From Clostridia bacterium (GTDB lineage: Bacteria; Bacillota; DTU086), in assembly GCA_012523575.1 (NCBI GenBank), contig JAAYIF010000022.1, positions 1 to 58,118 of the forward strand: a stretch of DNA of 58,118 nucleotides, written 5' to 3'. Below the pieces are notes generated by a model. The model saw nothing but the letters and a program-made list of their open reading frames with translations. It did no database searches and had not been told where the DNA came from. Numbering within the stretch: position 1 is the stretch's first letter; each line of letters opens with the position of its first letter. Below, piece after piece: positions 35,773 through 43,936 of the stretch. A program made the position numbers and the translations under genes.

Positions 35773-36144
35773 TCTGCATGACAGTTTCTCCGTAAAATCT
35801 CACTATTTTTGCAATTTAACATGTTATTTAATTTAAAGGGTCAATACCCGTAACAACACATTAAGGGCACTTTGATTCTATCATACAACAGCAGCGGACA
35901 ATTCAAATTATCCTTAAACTGCGCAAATAAACCGGTGAACGGTATGTTTATGTCGGTAAACGGTATATCCAACCGTTTACTCCATGTAAAAACTTTTTGC
36001 CCAACCACTGACTTAAGCCTGCCGCCGGTAAAAGAAAATCCGTAAAAGACAATGGGCTTATTTTTGATAAACTTAACAAAATTTAAAAGTGTTATAAAAT
36101 ATAGTGGGAATGCAGCCTAAATATCACTTCCGGAGGGGATAAGC
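35773..36144. other. Divergent intergenic region, pta and HD gene
   Basis: This 372-base gap holds phased copies of a 9-base motif (see the repeat entry). TTAACA at 36073 with TAAAAT at 36095 (spacing 16) could be the HD promoter, but is weak. TTAACATGTTA near 35818 is a short palindrome of unknown meaning. I see no hidden gene. Confidence 0.55.
35933..35980. repeat. Phased GTAAACGGT repeat, candidate operator
   Basis: CGGTGAACGGTAT (35933-35945) and CGGTAAACGGTAT (35954-35966) are direct repeats exactly 21 bases apart, two helical turns. AACCGTTTAC (35971-35980) is the same motif inverted. Such phased sites usually bind a repeated regulator, here placed between divergent pta and the HD gene. 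The regulator is unknown. Confidence 0.6.
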
Positions 36145-36624
36145 TTGGACAGATTGAAATTCATCCAAAACTGGCTGATTAAAGTTATTTTAAAGGAAAT
36201 GGAAAAGGATAATCAAAACCGCAGCATGAGCCTTGATGAAGAATTGATACACAGCATAGGCTGCTGCCGCCTGGCACAGGTTCTAGCAGCAAAGAGAAAT
36301 CTCGATACGGAAATAGGGGGTATCATAGGAATTGTTCATGACTATGGAAGAATAATAACGGGACAAAAGGAAAATCATGGAGAAAAAGGAGCTGAAATCC
36401 TTTTAAGATTTTTAAAGGCATTAGGCCTTTTTTCGGAGGAAGAAGTAAATATTATAGATGAAGCCGTAGCCAATCACAGCAGCAAAGGGATAGTACATAA
36501 ACCCTATGATGAGTTGATTAAAGATGTGGATGTGCTGGATAATTATTTTTCAGGAAAAACCAGGGATAAAGAGGAGTATCAGAGAAGGCTTAATAAAACT
36601 CTAGAGGAACTTGATTTAAACTGA
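36145..36624 (+). CDS. HD-domain phosphohydrolase-like protein
   Basis: A 159-residue protein of the HD superfamily, whose members hydrolyse phosphate esters of nucleotides. The metal ligands are present in order: His in ELIHSIG (about 33), HD in VHDYGR (about 66), His in NHGEKGAEIL, His in NHSSKG, and Asp in KDVDVLDNYF. It lacks any sensor domain. The start is TTG at 36145 after GGAGGGG. The protein resembles single-domain HD proteins with unknown nucleotide substrates. It faces pta across the repeat region and ends in a clear terminator. Confidence 0.82.
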   Translation: MDRLKFIQNWLIKVILKEMEKDNQNRSMSLDEELIHSIGCCRLAQVLAAKRNLDTEIGGIIGIVHDYGRIITGQKENHGEKGAEILLRFLKALGLFSEEEVNIIDEAVANHSSKGIVHKPYDELIKDVDVLDNYFSGKTRDKEEYQRRLNKTLEELDLN

Positions 36625-36650
36625 ACCGGCTTTTTGCCGGTTTAATTTTG
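36624..36650 (+). terminator. Terminator of the HD gene
   Basis: AACCGGC-TTTTT-GCCGGTT stem-loop (36624-36642) followed by TAATTTTG. Its core CCGGCTTTTTGCCGG recurs on the minus strand at 40559-40573. Confidence 0.8.
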
Positions 36651-36660
36651 TATAAAAAGG

Positions 36661-36741
36661 GTATCTGCTGCGGTTTTCTCACTCCGAACCTCACACTGGA
36701 CATCTCTAAGCAAAGCTTAAAGGCAAAACCGCAGCAGATAC
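36661..36741. repeat. 17-bp perfect inverted repeat with 47-base loop
   Basis: GTATCTGCTGCGGTTTT (36661-36677) pairs perfectly with 36725-36741. It lies between the HD gene and the 3' end of the amylase gene. Only the minus strand has a short T run after it (CCTTTTTATAC), so it could end the amylase transcript, but the loop is large for a terminator. A small mobile element or stable RNA end is possible. Confidence 0.65.
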
Positions 36742-36789
36742 TCAATGGGATTTACCAAGATGTTTTATTACAGTTTTAGGCTGATAACA

Positions 36790-38589
36790 TTATAGATGGT
36801 CTGTCAAAAGTATTAATCCACTGTGTTCTTCAATGGAGGGAAGATGGATTTTCCCATTTTTAGAGCAGTAAGTTTTTTGGTTTAGGGGTTCGTAAAATTC
36901 TGCTCTTTTTTTTAAGGGAAGTTCATCCGTGGGGATAAAGATCTCCCTTTCCTTTGAACCGGCGTTTATGGCTATTACGGCAATTTTGTTTCCCAGCTTT
37001 CTGGCAAAGGAGTATATCCTGCCCTCATCTTCGGCTAAAAGGGGTATAAAGCTGCCCGAGGAAAGGACGGGATTTTCTTTTCTCAGTTTAATAAGCTTTT
37101 TATAGAATTCCTTTAGCTCCAGATCCTGTTCCTTTTCATCCCAGATCATGGTTCTGCGGCAGCCGGGGTCCGGTCCCCCCAGCATCCCTATTTCATCGCC
37201 GTAGTATATCATGGGAGCCCCGGGATAGGTCATCTGGAATATTATCGCCGGGCGCATTCTTTTCTTTACCTCATCAATGCTTAAAGGCGCTGACAGGGCA
37301 GGCGTTTCTTCTTTAAATACCGTAAGCACCCTGGGAGTATCATGACTGCCCAAAAGATTCAGCAGGGAGAAGTTAACTTGCTGGTGATACATTAGCCGCA
37401 GGATGCCCATTTTGCTTTCAAAATCTATTGGTCCCATTTTTCTTCGGGCAAAGAAGTCCAGTACATTATCCCGGAAGAGATAATTCATTACCGCATCAAA
37501 TTCATCCCCCTGAAGCCATGGCCTGCCGTCATGCCAGATTTCCCCAACGATATAGCAGTCAGGGTTTATGCTCTTTACAACTTTCCTAAATTCCTTCCAA
37601 AAATCATGATCAATTTCATTGGGAACATCCAGACGCCAGCCGTCGATGTTAAATTCCTTTGTCCAATAGGCGGCGGTGTCCAGAAGATATTTTTTTACTT
37701 CAGGATTTTTTACGTTAAGCTTCGGAAGCTCCGGTACATCCCACCAACATTCATAGGTGGGGCGGGGGTTTATCCTTACCGGAAACTCATAAATGTAGTA
37801 CCAGTCTTTATATGGGGAAGAGGAGCCCTTTTCCAGGATATCCTGAAAAGCCCAGAATTTTGTACCCGTATGATTGAACACTCCGTCAAGGATAATTCTG
37901 ATACCGTTTTGGTGCAGCTTATCCACAAGGCTCTTTAGGGCATCTTCATTTCCAAAATGGGGGTCGATGGTTCGATAATCATAGGTATTGTATTTATGAT
38001 TGGAATCCGCGGCAAAAATGGGATTAAGCCAGATGGCATCAACCCCTAGATCCACAAGATATGGGATTTTCTGCTCAATTCCTTCCAGATCGCCCCCGAA
38101 AAAGTTTTCCCTGGTGGGTTCGCCGCCCCATTCTTCGGTATGAAGGGGATCGTTATGGGGATTGCCGTTGTAGAAGCGCTCAGGGAAAATTTGGTAGAAT
38201 ATTGCATTCTTCACCCAGGAAGGTGTTTCAAAAAATTCTTCCGGGAACCATTCATATTTGAAGCTGCGCACGCTGTCTTTGTTTTCCGTGCCCAGATTGC
38301 TGATGTTTTCCCCCAGAAAAATACTTTTGCCCCGATAATTTACTTCAAAATAGTATTCTATGGTTTTATTATCTTGAACTTTAACTTCTGATTCATAATA
38401 TTTTGAGTTCCGGGTGCGTACCGAAGGGAGCATGGATATGCTGTCCCATGAATCTTTATTTTTGTAATGAAGGATGCATTTCACAGGTCCTTCTTTTTCT
38501 GCCAGATATATTCTCAGTCTGATTATTAAGGTCTTAGTATCCGAAGGATGTATATATCTTACCGACTGCCTGTGGTTAATCCTTATCAA
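36790..38589 (-). CDS. Intracellular GH13 alpha-glucan hydrolase (neopullulanase/cyclomaltodextrinase type)
   Basis: A 599-residue GH13 enzyme acting on maltodextrins, cyclodextrins or pullulan. It has an N-terminal CBM34-like beta domain (to about 125), then the (beta/alpha)8 barrel: DGVFNHTG, GWRLDVPNEID with the nucleophile Asp, IVGEIWHDG with the acid Glu, and LLGSHDTPRVL with the third Asp. The insert MNYLFRDNVLDFF fits the neopullulanase subgroup. No signal peptide, so it works in the cytoplasm. It overlaps the GH15 gene by 14 bases and is cotranscribed with it. Exact substrate cannot be fixed from sequence. Confidence 0.9.
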   Translation of the reverse strand: MIRINHRQSVRYIHPSDTKTLIIRLRIYLAEKEGPVKCILHYKNKDSWDSISMLPSVRTRNSKYYESEVKVQDNKTIEYYFEVNYRGKSIFLGENISNLGTENKDSVRSFKYEWFPEEFFETPSWVKNAIFYQIFPERFYNGNPHNDPLHTEEWGGEPTRENFFGGDLEGIEQKIPYLVDLGVDAIWLNPIFAADSNHKYNTYDYRTIDPHFGNEDALKSLVDKLHQNGIRIILDGVFNHTGTKFWAFQDILEKGSSSPYKDWYYIYEFPVRINPRPTYECWWDVPELPKLNVKNPEVKKYLLDTAAYWTKEFNIDGWRLDVPNEIDHDFWKEFRKVVKSINPDCYIVGEIWHDGRPWLQGDEFDAVMNYLFRDNVLDFFARRKMGPIDFESKMGILRLMYHQQVNFSLLNLLGSHDTPRVLTVFKEETPALSAPLSIDEVKKRMRPAIIFQMTYPGAPMIYYGDEIGMLGGPDPGCRRTMIWDEKEQDLELKEFYKKLIKLRKENPVLSSGSFIPLLAEDEGRIYSFARKLGNKIAVIAINAGSKEREIFIPTDELPLKKRAEFYEPLNQKTYCSKNGKIHLPSIEEHSGLILLTDHL

Positions 38590-40477
38590 CTAAATTCCCT
38601 CCTTCCATAAGAAGTACTGCCAGAACAAACATAGCATGGGACCAGCCCAAGGGTAAAGCCCAGGCAGGCTGCCCCGAAAGTTTATCTACCTGCTCTGCAA
38701 AAAGATCAAGGTGATTTCTGTGCTTTACGGACCACATTAAATATTTCTCTGCTTTGTTTCTGCTGCCGGTAAGATAACAGCAGATGGAAAGCCATAGGGT
38801 GATAAGGATCCACGGATTGCCCTTTATATATTCGTCCCCTTGATATCTTTTAATTCCTCCGACAATTTCATCCGTAAGATGTCTTTCCACTGTATAAATA
38901 ATTTTTTGGGCCCTTTCGTCTTCATAATCAACGATTTTAAAGGGAAAGAGCAATCCTAAAGTTGAAGAATCAACGGTTTTGTCTGCCAAACCGTTGATCA
39001 GTCCCCTCATATAATATTCTTCCGCTTCGTTCCACATAAAATTATCTAAAGCTAGCTTTATGTTTTGACACAGTTCCTTAAGATCTTCTGTTTTGGTATT
39101 GATGAGCTTTTCTTCTTTCAATTCCTTTGCGGTATTGAAGGCGGCTTTTAATCCCGCAATGACGGTTGCCGTGGTATAGGTGCTTATACCGTTGGAATCT
39201 TCCCATATATCAAAACTGGGCCGGGGAAGAAAAGTGTTGCTGTCAATTTTCCCTATAAGGCCTTCAGCGGCTTTTTTTACACTGCCCCACATTTTTAATA
39301 AGAAATCATAGTTTTTGGTGGTCAGATAGTGCTGTCTTATGCCCCAAAGCATAATACCTGTTTCATCAAGCTGGTCGCCCCAGCAGGGAGCCGTAATGCC
39401 AGTGGTATAGTACCGCTGGCTCCACAAACCGTCTTTTCTTTGAACCTCTGCTCCAAAATAATAAAACTTTTCCGCCGTACTTCCGTATCCCGCTGAAGCC
39501 AGGGCCCAGGCTGTAAAAACAGAATCCCTGGGCCAGCAGTACCCGTACCCACCAGACTGCTCATAGCGGGGGTCAAACTCCGGTGAAGCGATAAAGGCAC
39601 CGCTTTCCCTATCATTGAGCAGTTTAAGTACAAGAAGGGATCGTTTAAACAGTTTATTAATGAGGCCACTTTGTAAGGATAAACTTCTGCCTGCTTTGAG
39701 GTAATTTTCCCAGTGCTGTAAGGCTTCACTGCGGAGCTCCTTTATATCTTTGCTTTTTATTTTTTTAAAAATTTCCGCCGTTTTTTCCCGGGTTTCTCCG
39801 GCGGCTATGAAAAGGGTAATATTACCTGTCCGGTTTTCTGAAATATAACCCAGATCCCAAAGGGCGGCGGAGGCGCAAATCCCGTTGGCGCATGTCCTGC
39901 CTGCCGGGAGTCCCTTTTTTATAAAGATTAAGGGGCAGTCCTTGCCTTTGGGATTGCCGCATTGAAAACCCATGGGGCTTCTGCTGCCGCCCAGCATAAA
40001 GTAAATATTGTTGAAATAATGGAGAAAGGCGTCCCTTTCTTTTAAATACAGAACGGTATTGTATCGTTGCATATCATTAACTTTCATGTGGTTGTAACAG
40101 GCAAAGGACCCGAAGAATTTATCATCGCCTAAATTTTCTATATTAAAGTTTCTTACTAGTACGTCATACTGGGGATGGACAAAATCTTCCTGGATTACTT
40201 TAAGACCCAGCTCAGGGCTGTAATGGGTGGTTACCAGTATGTTTGAGTTTTCCAGATATATTTGGGAGTGCTGCCATATGTCTTCGTGAAACCATAAAAG
40301 TTCAGGATCGGAGCAGGGATGCTGAATTATTATGCCCGTATGAAATTGAGCAATATTTTGAGGAAAATCAATATGAGGCCAAAAAAGCCTTAAGAGTTCC
40401 CCCTCGGGAGAAACCGCTGCCAGCATTCGGGAATTTCCAACAATTCCCCCCGGAAGGCGTATTTTATTTTTGTCCAT
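38576..40477 (-). CDS. Cytoplasmic GH15 glucoamylase / glucodextranase-like enzyme
   Basis: A 633-residue glycoside hydrolase family 15 enzyme that removes glucose units from the non-reducing end of alpha-glucans. An N-terminal beta-sandwich (to about 260) leads to an (alpha/alpha)6 barrel. Family motifs include GYGYCWPRDSVFTAWALASAGY, GDQLDETGIMLWGI with the catalytic-acid Glu, and NPWILITLWLS; the C-terminal WALPLGWSHAMFVLA carries the end of the barrel. No signal peptide. ATG at 40477 has AGGAGG upstream and a promoter. With the overlapping GH13 gene it would break internal glycogen or imported maltodextrin down to glucose. Confidence 0.92.
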   Translation of the reverse strand: MDKNKIRLPGGIVGNSRMLAAVSPEGELLRLFWPHIDFPQNIAQFHTGIIIQHPCSDPELLWFHEDIWQHSQIYLENSNILVTTHYSPELGLKVIQEDFVHPQYDVLVRNFNIENLGDDKFFGSFACYNHMKVNDMQRYNTVLYLKERDAFLHYFNNIYFMLGGSRSPMGFQCGNPKGKDCPLIFIKKGLPAGRTCANGICASAALWDLGYISENRTGNITLFIAAGETREKTAEIFKKIKSKDIKELRSEALQHWENYLKAGRSLSLQSGLINKLFKRSLLVLKLLNDRESGAFIASPEFDPRYEQSGGYGYCWPRDSVFTAWALASAGYGSTAEKFYYFGAEVQRKDGLWSQRYYTTGITAPCWGDQLDETGIMLWGIRQHYLTTKNYDFLLKMWGSVKKAAEGLIGKIDSNTFLPRPSFDIWEDSNGISTYTTATVIAGLKAAFNTAKELKEEKLINTKTEDLKELCQNIKLALDNFMWNEAEEYYMRGLINGLADKTVDSSTLGLLFPFKIVDYEDERAQKIIYTVERHLTDEIVGGIKRYQGDEYIKGNPWILITLWLSICCYLTGSRNKAEKYLMWSVKHRNHLDLFAEQVDKLSGQPAWALPLGWSHAMFVLAVLLMEGGNLVDKD

Positions 40478-40504
40478 TTCTTCCTCCTAATGCTAAAAGT
40501 TTTA

Positions 40505-40533
40505 TGTATATTTGTATTATGCTAACCCTTCAA
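40505..40533 (-). promoter_or_regulatory. Promoter for the GH15-GH13 operon
   Basis: On the minus strand TTGAAG (40528-40533), 17-base spacer, TATACA (40505-40510), 28 bases before the GH15 start. Confidence 0.7.
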
Positions 40534-40534
40534 A

Positions 40535-40807
40535 TTAAATATGTTTAAAATAATAAATCCGGCAAAAAGCCGGTTCCGGATTGTTGACAAATTTCCCAAA
40601 AGCAATTATGCAGACAAGCACTCCCTTTTCTTCAACTGAATAAACAATGCCATAACCGGAAAATGGTGTAATTTTGTATAGTTTAGAAAGGTTTAAACCA
40701 TTAAATGTAAATATACGTTTACATTTATTAATATTAACTTTAAAAATTTTTAGTACTGTTTTAGTGCCACTTAAAGGCTTCTTTTTGCAATCTACTAAAT
40801 TTTTCAT
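40535..40807 (-). CDS. Doubtful small ORF, possible RelE-like remnant
   Basis: A 90-residue frame from ATG 40807. The stretch FSGYGIVYSVEEKGVLVCIIAFGKF resembles the strand pair of RelE/ParE toxins (GDYRVIYEI...VVYVLAIGHR), but the N-terminal half does not clearly match. A terminator-like hairpin (40559-40573) lies inside its last codons, the ribosome site (GTGAGA) is weak, and no antitoxin gene is nearby. It may be a decayed toxin gene or not coding at all. Confidence 0.25.
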   Translation of the reverse strand: MKNLVDCKKKPLSGTKTVLKIFKVNINKCKRIFTFNGLNLSKLYKITPFSGYGIVYSVEEKGVLVCIIAFGKFVNNPEPAFCRIYYFKHI

Positions 40808-40913
40808 AATTTTCTCACGAAACGACAAAAATACATATAATTCCCGAAGGACAAAAAATTTTTAAAAGAGAACTTTGGGTTTAAAAGCACGAGGGCAAAG
40901 GAGCTGGAGAGCT

Positions 40914-41969
40914 TTGTTTGCAGCTGGGCAGGTAATTTTTGTGCAGCCCTTAACGGGTATTTACAAGGGGCAGGTATTAAAAGGCGAAATAATCAATGCT
41001 TTTTCAAAAACCTTTAAGATAAAGATTCCTTACCATAGAAACAAAATCGTACTTCTTCCTTCGGGAACCATGGTTAGAGTGGAAATACCTGAAAGGATGT
41101 CTTTTCTTTCGGAAATAGTTAGTAAAACTTTCCTTAAGGGGCAATCATGCTTTGAATTAACAATTCCCTATCAGCTAACCAAAGCGGGGAAAAAGCATGC
41201 TCCCCACATAATTACGGTTACAAGCGGTAAAGGCGGGGTTGGGAAAAGTACTCTGCTTATAAACGTTGCCATGGCTTTAAGCAAACAGGGAATGAGGGTA
41301 TGCATCGTTGATGCAGATATGGGAACGGCCAATATAGATGTTTTACTGAATCTCAATGCCAGGGCTTCCCTCCAAGACTTATTAAGGGGAAATAAAAATA
41401 TATTTCAAATAATTATGGAAGGCCCCTGCGGTAGCACAGTTGTTCCCGGAACCTCAGGTTTTCAGGCTCCTGACTGCGTAACGGAAGCTGAGGTTCAGAA
41501 AATAATAAATAGTTTAGGGCTGCTGGAAAGGTATGTGGATATTATCCTGGTTGACACATCCCCCGGAGTTCTTAACAATTCAATGCTCTTCAATCAATTT
41601 GCCGATTTTATAATTGTTCTGGCCACTCCCGAGCCCCATGCCATTACCGATGCTTATGCTGCTTTAAAAATTTTCAAGGACAAAAAAATCCAGTCCAAAT
41701 TGGGGCTAGTAGTAAACAGGGTTTTCAGCCGCTCCGAAGCCTATGATGTTTCCCACCGTATAATAAAAGCAGCCCAGAAGTTTCTTTCATTGGATATAAA
41801 TGATCTGGGTTTTGTGATGGAGGATCCAAACGTTTTAAAATCTGTTAGAAGGTTGTGGCCCTGTGTGCTGCAGTACCCCCACAGTCCGGCTTCCCAGTGC
41901 TATGAAAAAATAGCCGGCAATTTAAAAGGGCTCCTTAAATGGAAAATGCCCTCCCTTATTGTAAAATAG
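40914..41969 (+). CDS. MinD/FlhG-type ATPase with an N-terminal YcgR-N (PilZN)-like domain
   Basis: An unusual fusion. Residues about 1-90 look like the YcgR N-terminal domain: AGQVIFVQPLTGIYKGQV, then IKIPYHRNKIVLLPSGTMVRVEI and a final strand pair ending LTIPYQL. This domain normally sits before a PilZ domain in flagellar brake proteins; the c-di-GMP motif RxxxR of PilZ itself is not present. The rest is a deviant-Walker ATPase: GKGGVGKSTLLIN, VDADMGTANIDVLL, ILVDTSPGV. It resembles FlhG/YlxH and MinD. TTG at 40914 has an AAAGGAG and GGAG nearby; a TTG at 40875 is the other option. It is a lone gene with no flagellar neighbour. Its target is unknown; localisation of a surface structure is a guess. 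Confidence 0.78.
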   Translation: MFAAGQVIFVQPLTGIYKGQVLKGEIINAFSKTFKIKIPYHRNKIVLLPSGTMVRVEIPERMSFLSEIVSKTFLKGQSCFELTIPYQLTKAGKKHAPHIITVTSGKGGVGKSTLLINVAMALSKQGMRVCIVDADMGTANIDVLLNLNARASLQDLLRGNKNIFQIIMEGPCGSTVVPGTSGFQAPDCVTEAEVQKIINSLGLLERYVDIILVDTSPGVLNNSMLFNQFADFIIVLATPEPHAITDAYAALKIFKDKKIQSKLGLVVNRVFSRSEAYDVSHRIIKAAQKFLSLDINDLGFVMEDPNVLKSVRRLWPCVLQYPHSPASQCYEKIAGNLKGLLKWKMPSLIVK

Positions 41970-42948
41970 CCAGCTCTGCCCTGGCTTTTTCCGCCCACTG
42001 GGGGTCCTCTAACAGTGCCCTTCCTACCCCAACAAGATCCACTTTGCCCTCTTCTATGAGGTTATTGGCAAAAAGGGGATCCCTTATGCCACCGCTAATC
42101 ATAACGGGAATATCTACCACCGGCTTTACGGCTTCTGCAAGGTAGACAAAATACCCCTGACCCTGGCCGTTATATCCTCCAAGACCCCCGGTTAAATCAA
42201 TCACGTCTACACCACAGCGCACCAATCTTAAAGCAGCCCAGCGAGCATCATCCACTGACAATCCCCCATACATTCTGTCATCTCCCCCCAACCGGAAAAG
42301 CACGGGGAAGTCCTCGCCCACAGCACTTTTAATTTCCTGTATGATTTCAATGGATAAACGGAGCCTGTTTTTTCTGCTTCCCCCGTACCCATCGGTGCGC
42401 CGGTTTGTAAGGGGTGAAAAAAACTGATTCAAGAGAAATCCATGGGCTCCATGAATTTCAATCATATCAAATCCCGACTCCTTTGCCCGCTCAGCAGCCC
42501 TACAAAATTCAGAAACAACCCCTTTAATTTCCTCCTCGCTCATTTCCTTGGGTATATCCCTTCCCATGGGATGTTTTATGGAGGAGGAACCCAATGGCTG
42601 TGCCTTTATCAATTCTTTCGAACACACTGAACCACCGTGGGATATTTGAAGACAGACTTTGCCACCGGCAGAATGAATGCTTTGGGTGAGTTCTTTCAAG
42701 CCAGGGATCACTGTATCACTGTGTATGCCCAGCTGTCTTCTGCTGACTTTTCCCAGGGGTGATACGTAAGCATGTTCCACTATTATTAAACCTACCAAAG
42801 CCCGGGCCCTTAAGGTATAATGCTCAATAAGTTCCGGTGTTACCTTTCCGTCTTCAGATGCAAGATTGGTTGCCATGGGCGGCATTACAATTCTATTGGG
42901 TAATTCAACGTTTCTTATTGTTATGGGTGAAAAGAGATGACGTCCCAT
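41956..42948 (-). CDS. Old yellow enzyme-family NADH:flavin oxidoreductase
   Basis: A protein of about 330 residues with an FMN-binding barrel that usually reduces activated alkenes or related electrophiles. It has SPITIRNVELPNRIVMPPMATN near the start, EHYTLRARALVGLI, SHGGSVCS, the conserved GAHGFLLNQFFSPLTNRRTDGYGGSRKNRLR, and a phosphate-binding DLVGVGRALLEDP. No C-terminal iron-sulfur/FAD half, so it is the short type. ATG at 42948 fits AGGGGGA better than 42981. It meets the MinD gene tail to tail with a 14-base overlap. The substrate is unknown. Confidence 0.9.
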   Translation of the reverse strand: MGRHLFSPITIRNVELPNRIVMPPMATNLASEDGKVTPELIEHYTLRARALVGLIIVEHAYVSPLGKVSRRQLGIHSDTVIPGLKELTQSIHSAGGKVCLQISHGGSVCSKELIKAQPLGSSSIKHPMGRDIPKEMSEEEIKGVVSEFCRAAERAKESGFDMIEIHGAHGFLLNQFFSPLTNRRTDGYGGSRKNRLRLSIEIIQEIKSAVGEDFPVLFRLGGDDRMYGGLSVDDARWAALRLVRCGVDVIDLTGGLGGYNGQGQGYFVYLAEAVKPVVDIPVMISGGIRDPLFANNLIEEGKVDLVGVGRALLEDPQWAEKARAELAILQ

Positions 42949-42997
42949 AGCTTTGTCCCCCCTTGAGCATATTTTCCCCAATAAGAACTATTAATAA

Positions 42998-43028
42998 CAA
43001 AAAAAGCTGAAAGCCCGAAGGCCTCAGC
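42998..43028 (-). terminator. Terminator after the YkgJ-like gene
   Basis: On the minus strand GCTGAGGCC-TTCG-GGCTTTCAGC-like stem followed by seven T residues (42998-43005). It separates the rluD-side genes from the flavoenzyme. Confidence 0.8.
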
Positions 43029-43713
43029 CCGTTGTAAGAAGCTTCCAAAGATCCGGGGAAACAACATCCCTTATTTTAACCTTTGAATATCCGGAAATAA
43101 ACTTAAAGGGTTCAGAAACAAAATCAAAACACCCCAAATCAATTTCGGGATTATCCCCTTCATCAAACCAGACAGCTATGGCCTTTTCATAAGCATACTT
43201 CATCCACCAGCGAACCAATTCATCTTCTCCCCAATTCACCAGGGCTTCTCTCAGTCGCTCGGCTTTCCCGGTCATGGGACAGCAGATAAAGGTCTGACAC
43301 ACCAAAGGCCTGTGAGGATAGATTCTGCATATTCCCTTTTCTTCATTTAGAAAAGGGCAGGCTTCGTCATCCGTCAGTCGTAAATGTATGTCAACAATAT
43401 CTCCATAAACAAAAATGCGGCAGTATTTTCTGATAACCTCCGCCAGAGCATCTTCCCAGCCTGCCTTTTTATTTGTGGGCAAATGTTCAGCAAGAATGAC
43501 TGCATCCGCCAGCGTTAAAGGTATTCTTTCTCTGCAGCAGAGATCACAGCCGAAGCATTTTTCCCTTGGGGTCCAGAGACGTTCAAAATCATATCCCTCA
43601 ATGGCCCTGTTTAAGGCATTGAGATAGTCCTGCACCGTTGCTTCGGGATTGGATATTGTAATGTCGTATCCCTTTCCATCTTTTAATTCAACGGGTATTA
43701 TTTTCACTCCCAT
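43024..43713 (-). CDS. YkgJ-family zinc/iron-chelating-type protein
   Basis: A protein of about 229 residues of the YkgJ/Fli B-like cysteine cluster family. The metal-binding pattern is CFGCDLCCRERIP near residue 55, then CPFLNEEKGICRIYPHRPLVCQTF (about 125-145), typical of the family: two cysteine sets with RPxxC. Function is unknown; members may bind iron-sulfur or zinc. ATG at 43713 fits GAGGG better than TTG at 43722. It overlaps the DUF2007 gene by 26 bases. Confidence 0.85.
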   Translation of the reverse strand: MGVKIIPVELKDGKGYDITISNPEATVQDYLNALNRAIEGYDFERLWTPREKCFGCDLCCRERIPLTLADAVILAEHLPTNKKAGWEDALAEVIRKYCRIFVYGDIVDIHLRLTDDEACPFLNEEKGICRIYPHRPLVCQTFICCPMTGKAERLREALVNWGEDELVRWWMKYAYEKAIAVWFDEGDNPEIDLGCFDFVSEPFKFISGYSKVKIRDVVSPDLWKLLTTG

Positions 43714-43933
43714 TGCCCTCAAAGCCCTTCAGCAGTTTCTCCGCCTCTTCAAATTTTTCGGCAAGAACCCACAACTCCACTTCTGCCAGAGGACCCGCAG
43801 TCAATCCATGGATCCGCCCTATGGCTTCTCCTTTTACCAGCACTTCAATGGAACTGCTTTCAAGGTATCCCCTGAGAATCTCTGCCTCCATCATGTTAGG
43901 AAGAGTAACAAGTTTTAACCAGCTCTTTTTCAA
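43688..43933 (-). CDS. DUF2007 small protein
   Basis: An 81-residue protein with the DUF2007 pattern: LVTLPNMMEAEILRGYLESSSIEVLVKGE, then a hydrophobic strand AEVELWVLAEKFEEAEKLL. The family is labelled putative signal transducing or PII-like, without proven function. It lies 3 bases after rluD and overlaps the YkgJ-like gene, so the three are probably read together. Confidence 0.8.
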   Translation of the reverse strand: MKKSWLKLVTLPNMMEAEILRGYLESSSIEVLVKGEAIGRIHGLTAGPLAEVELWVLAEKFEEAEKLLKGFEGNGSENNTR

Positions 43934-43936
43934 AGT

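Noticed and set aside
40559..40573. CCGGCTTTTTGCCGG shared with the HD-gene terminator as a dispersed repeat
   Set aside because: Only a 15-base terminator core is shared and flanking bases differ, so chance similarity of terminators is sufficient.
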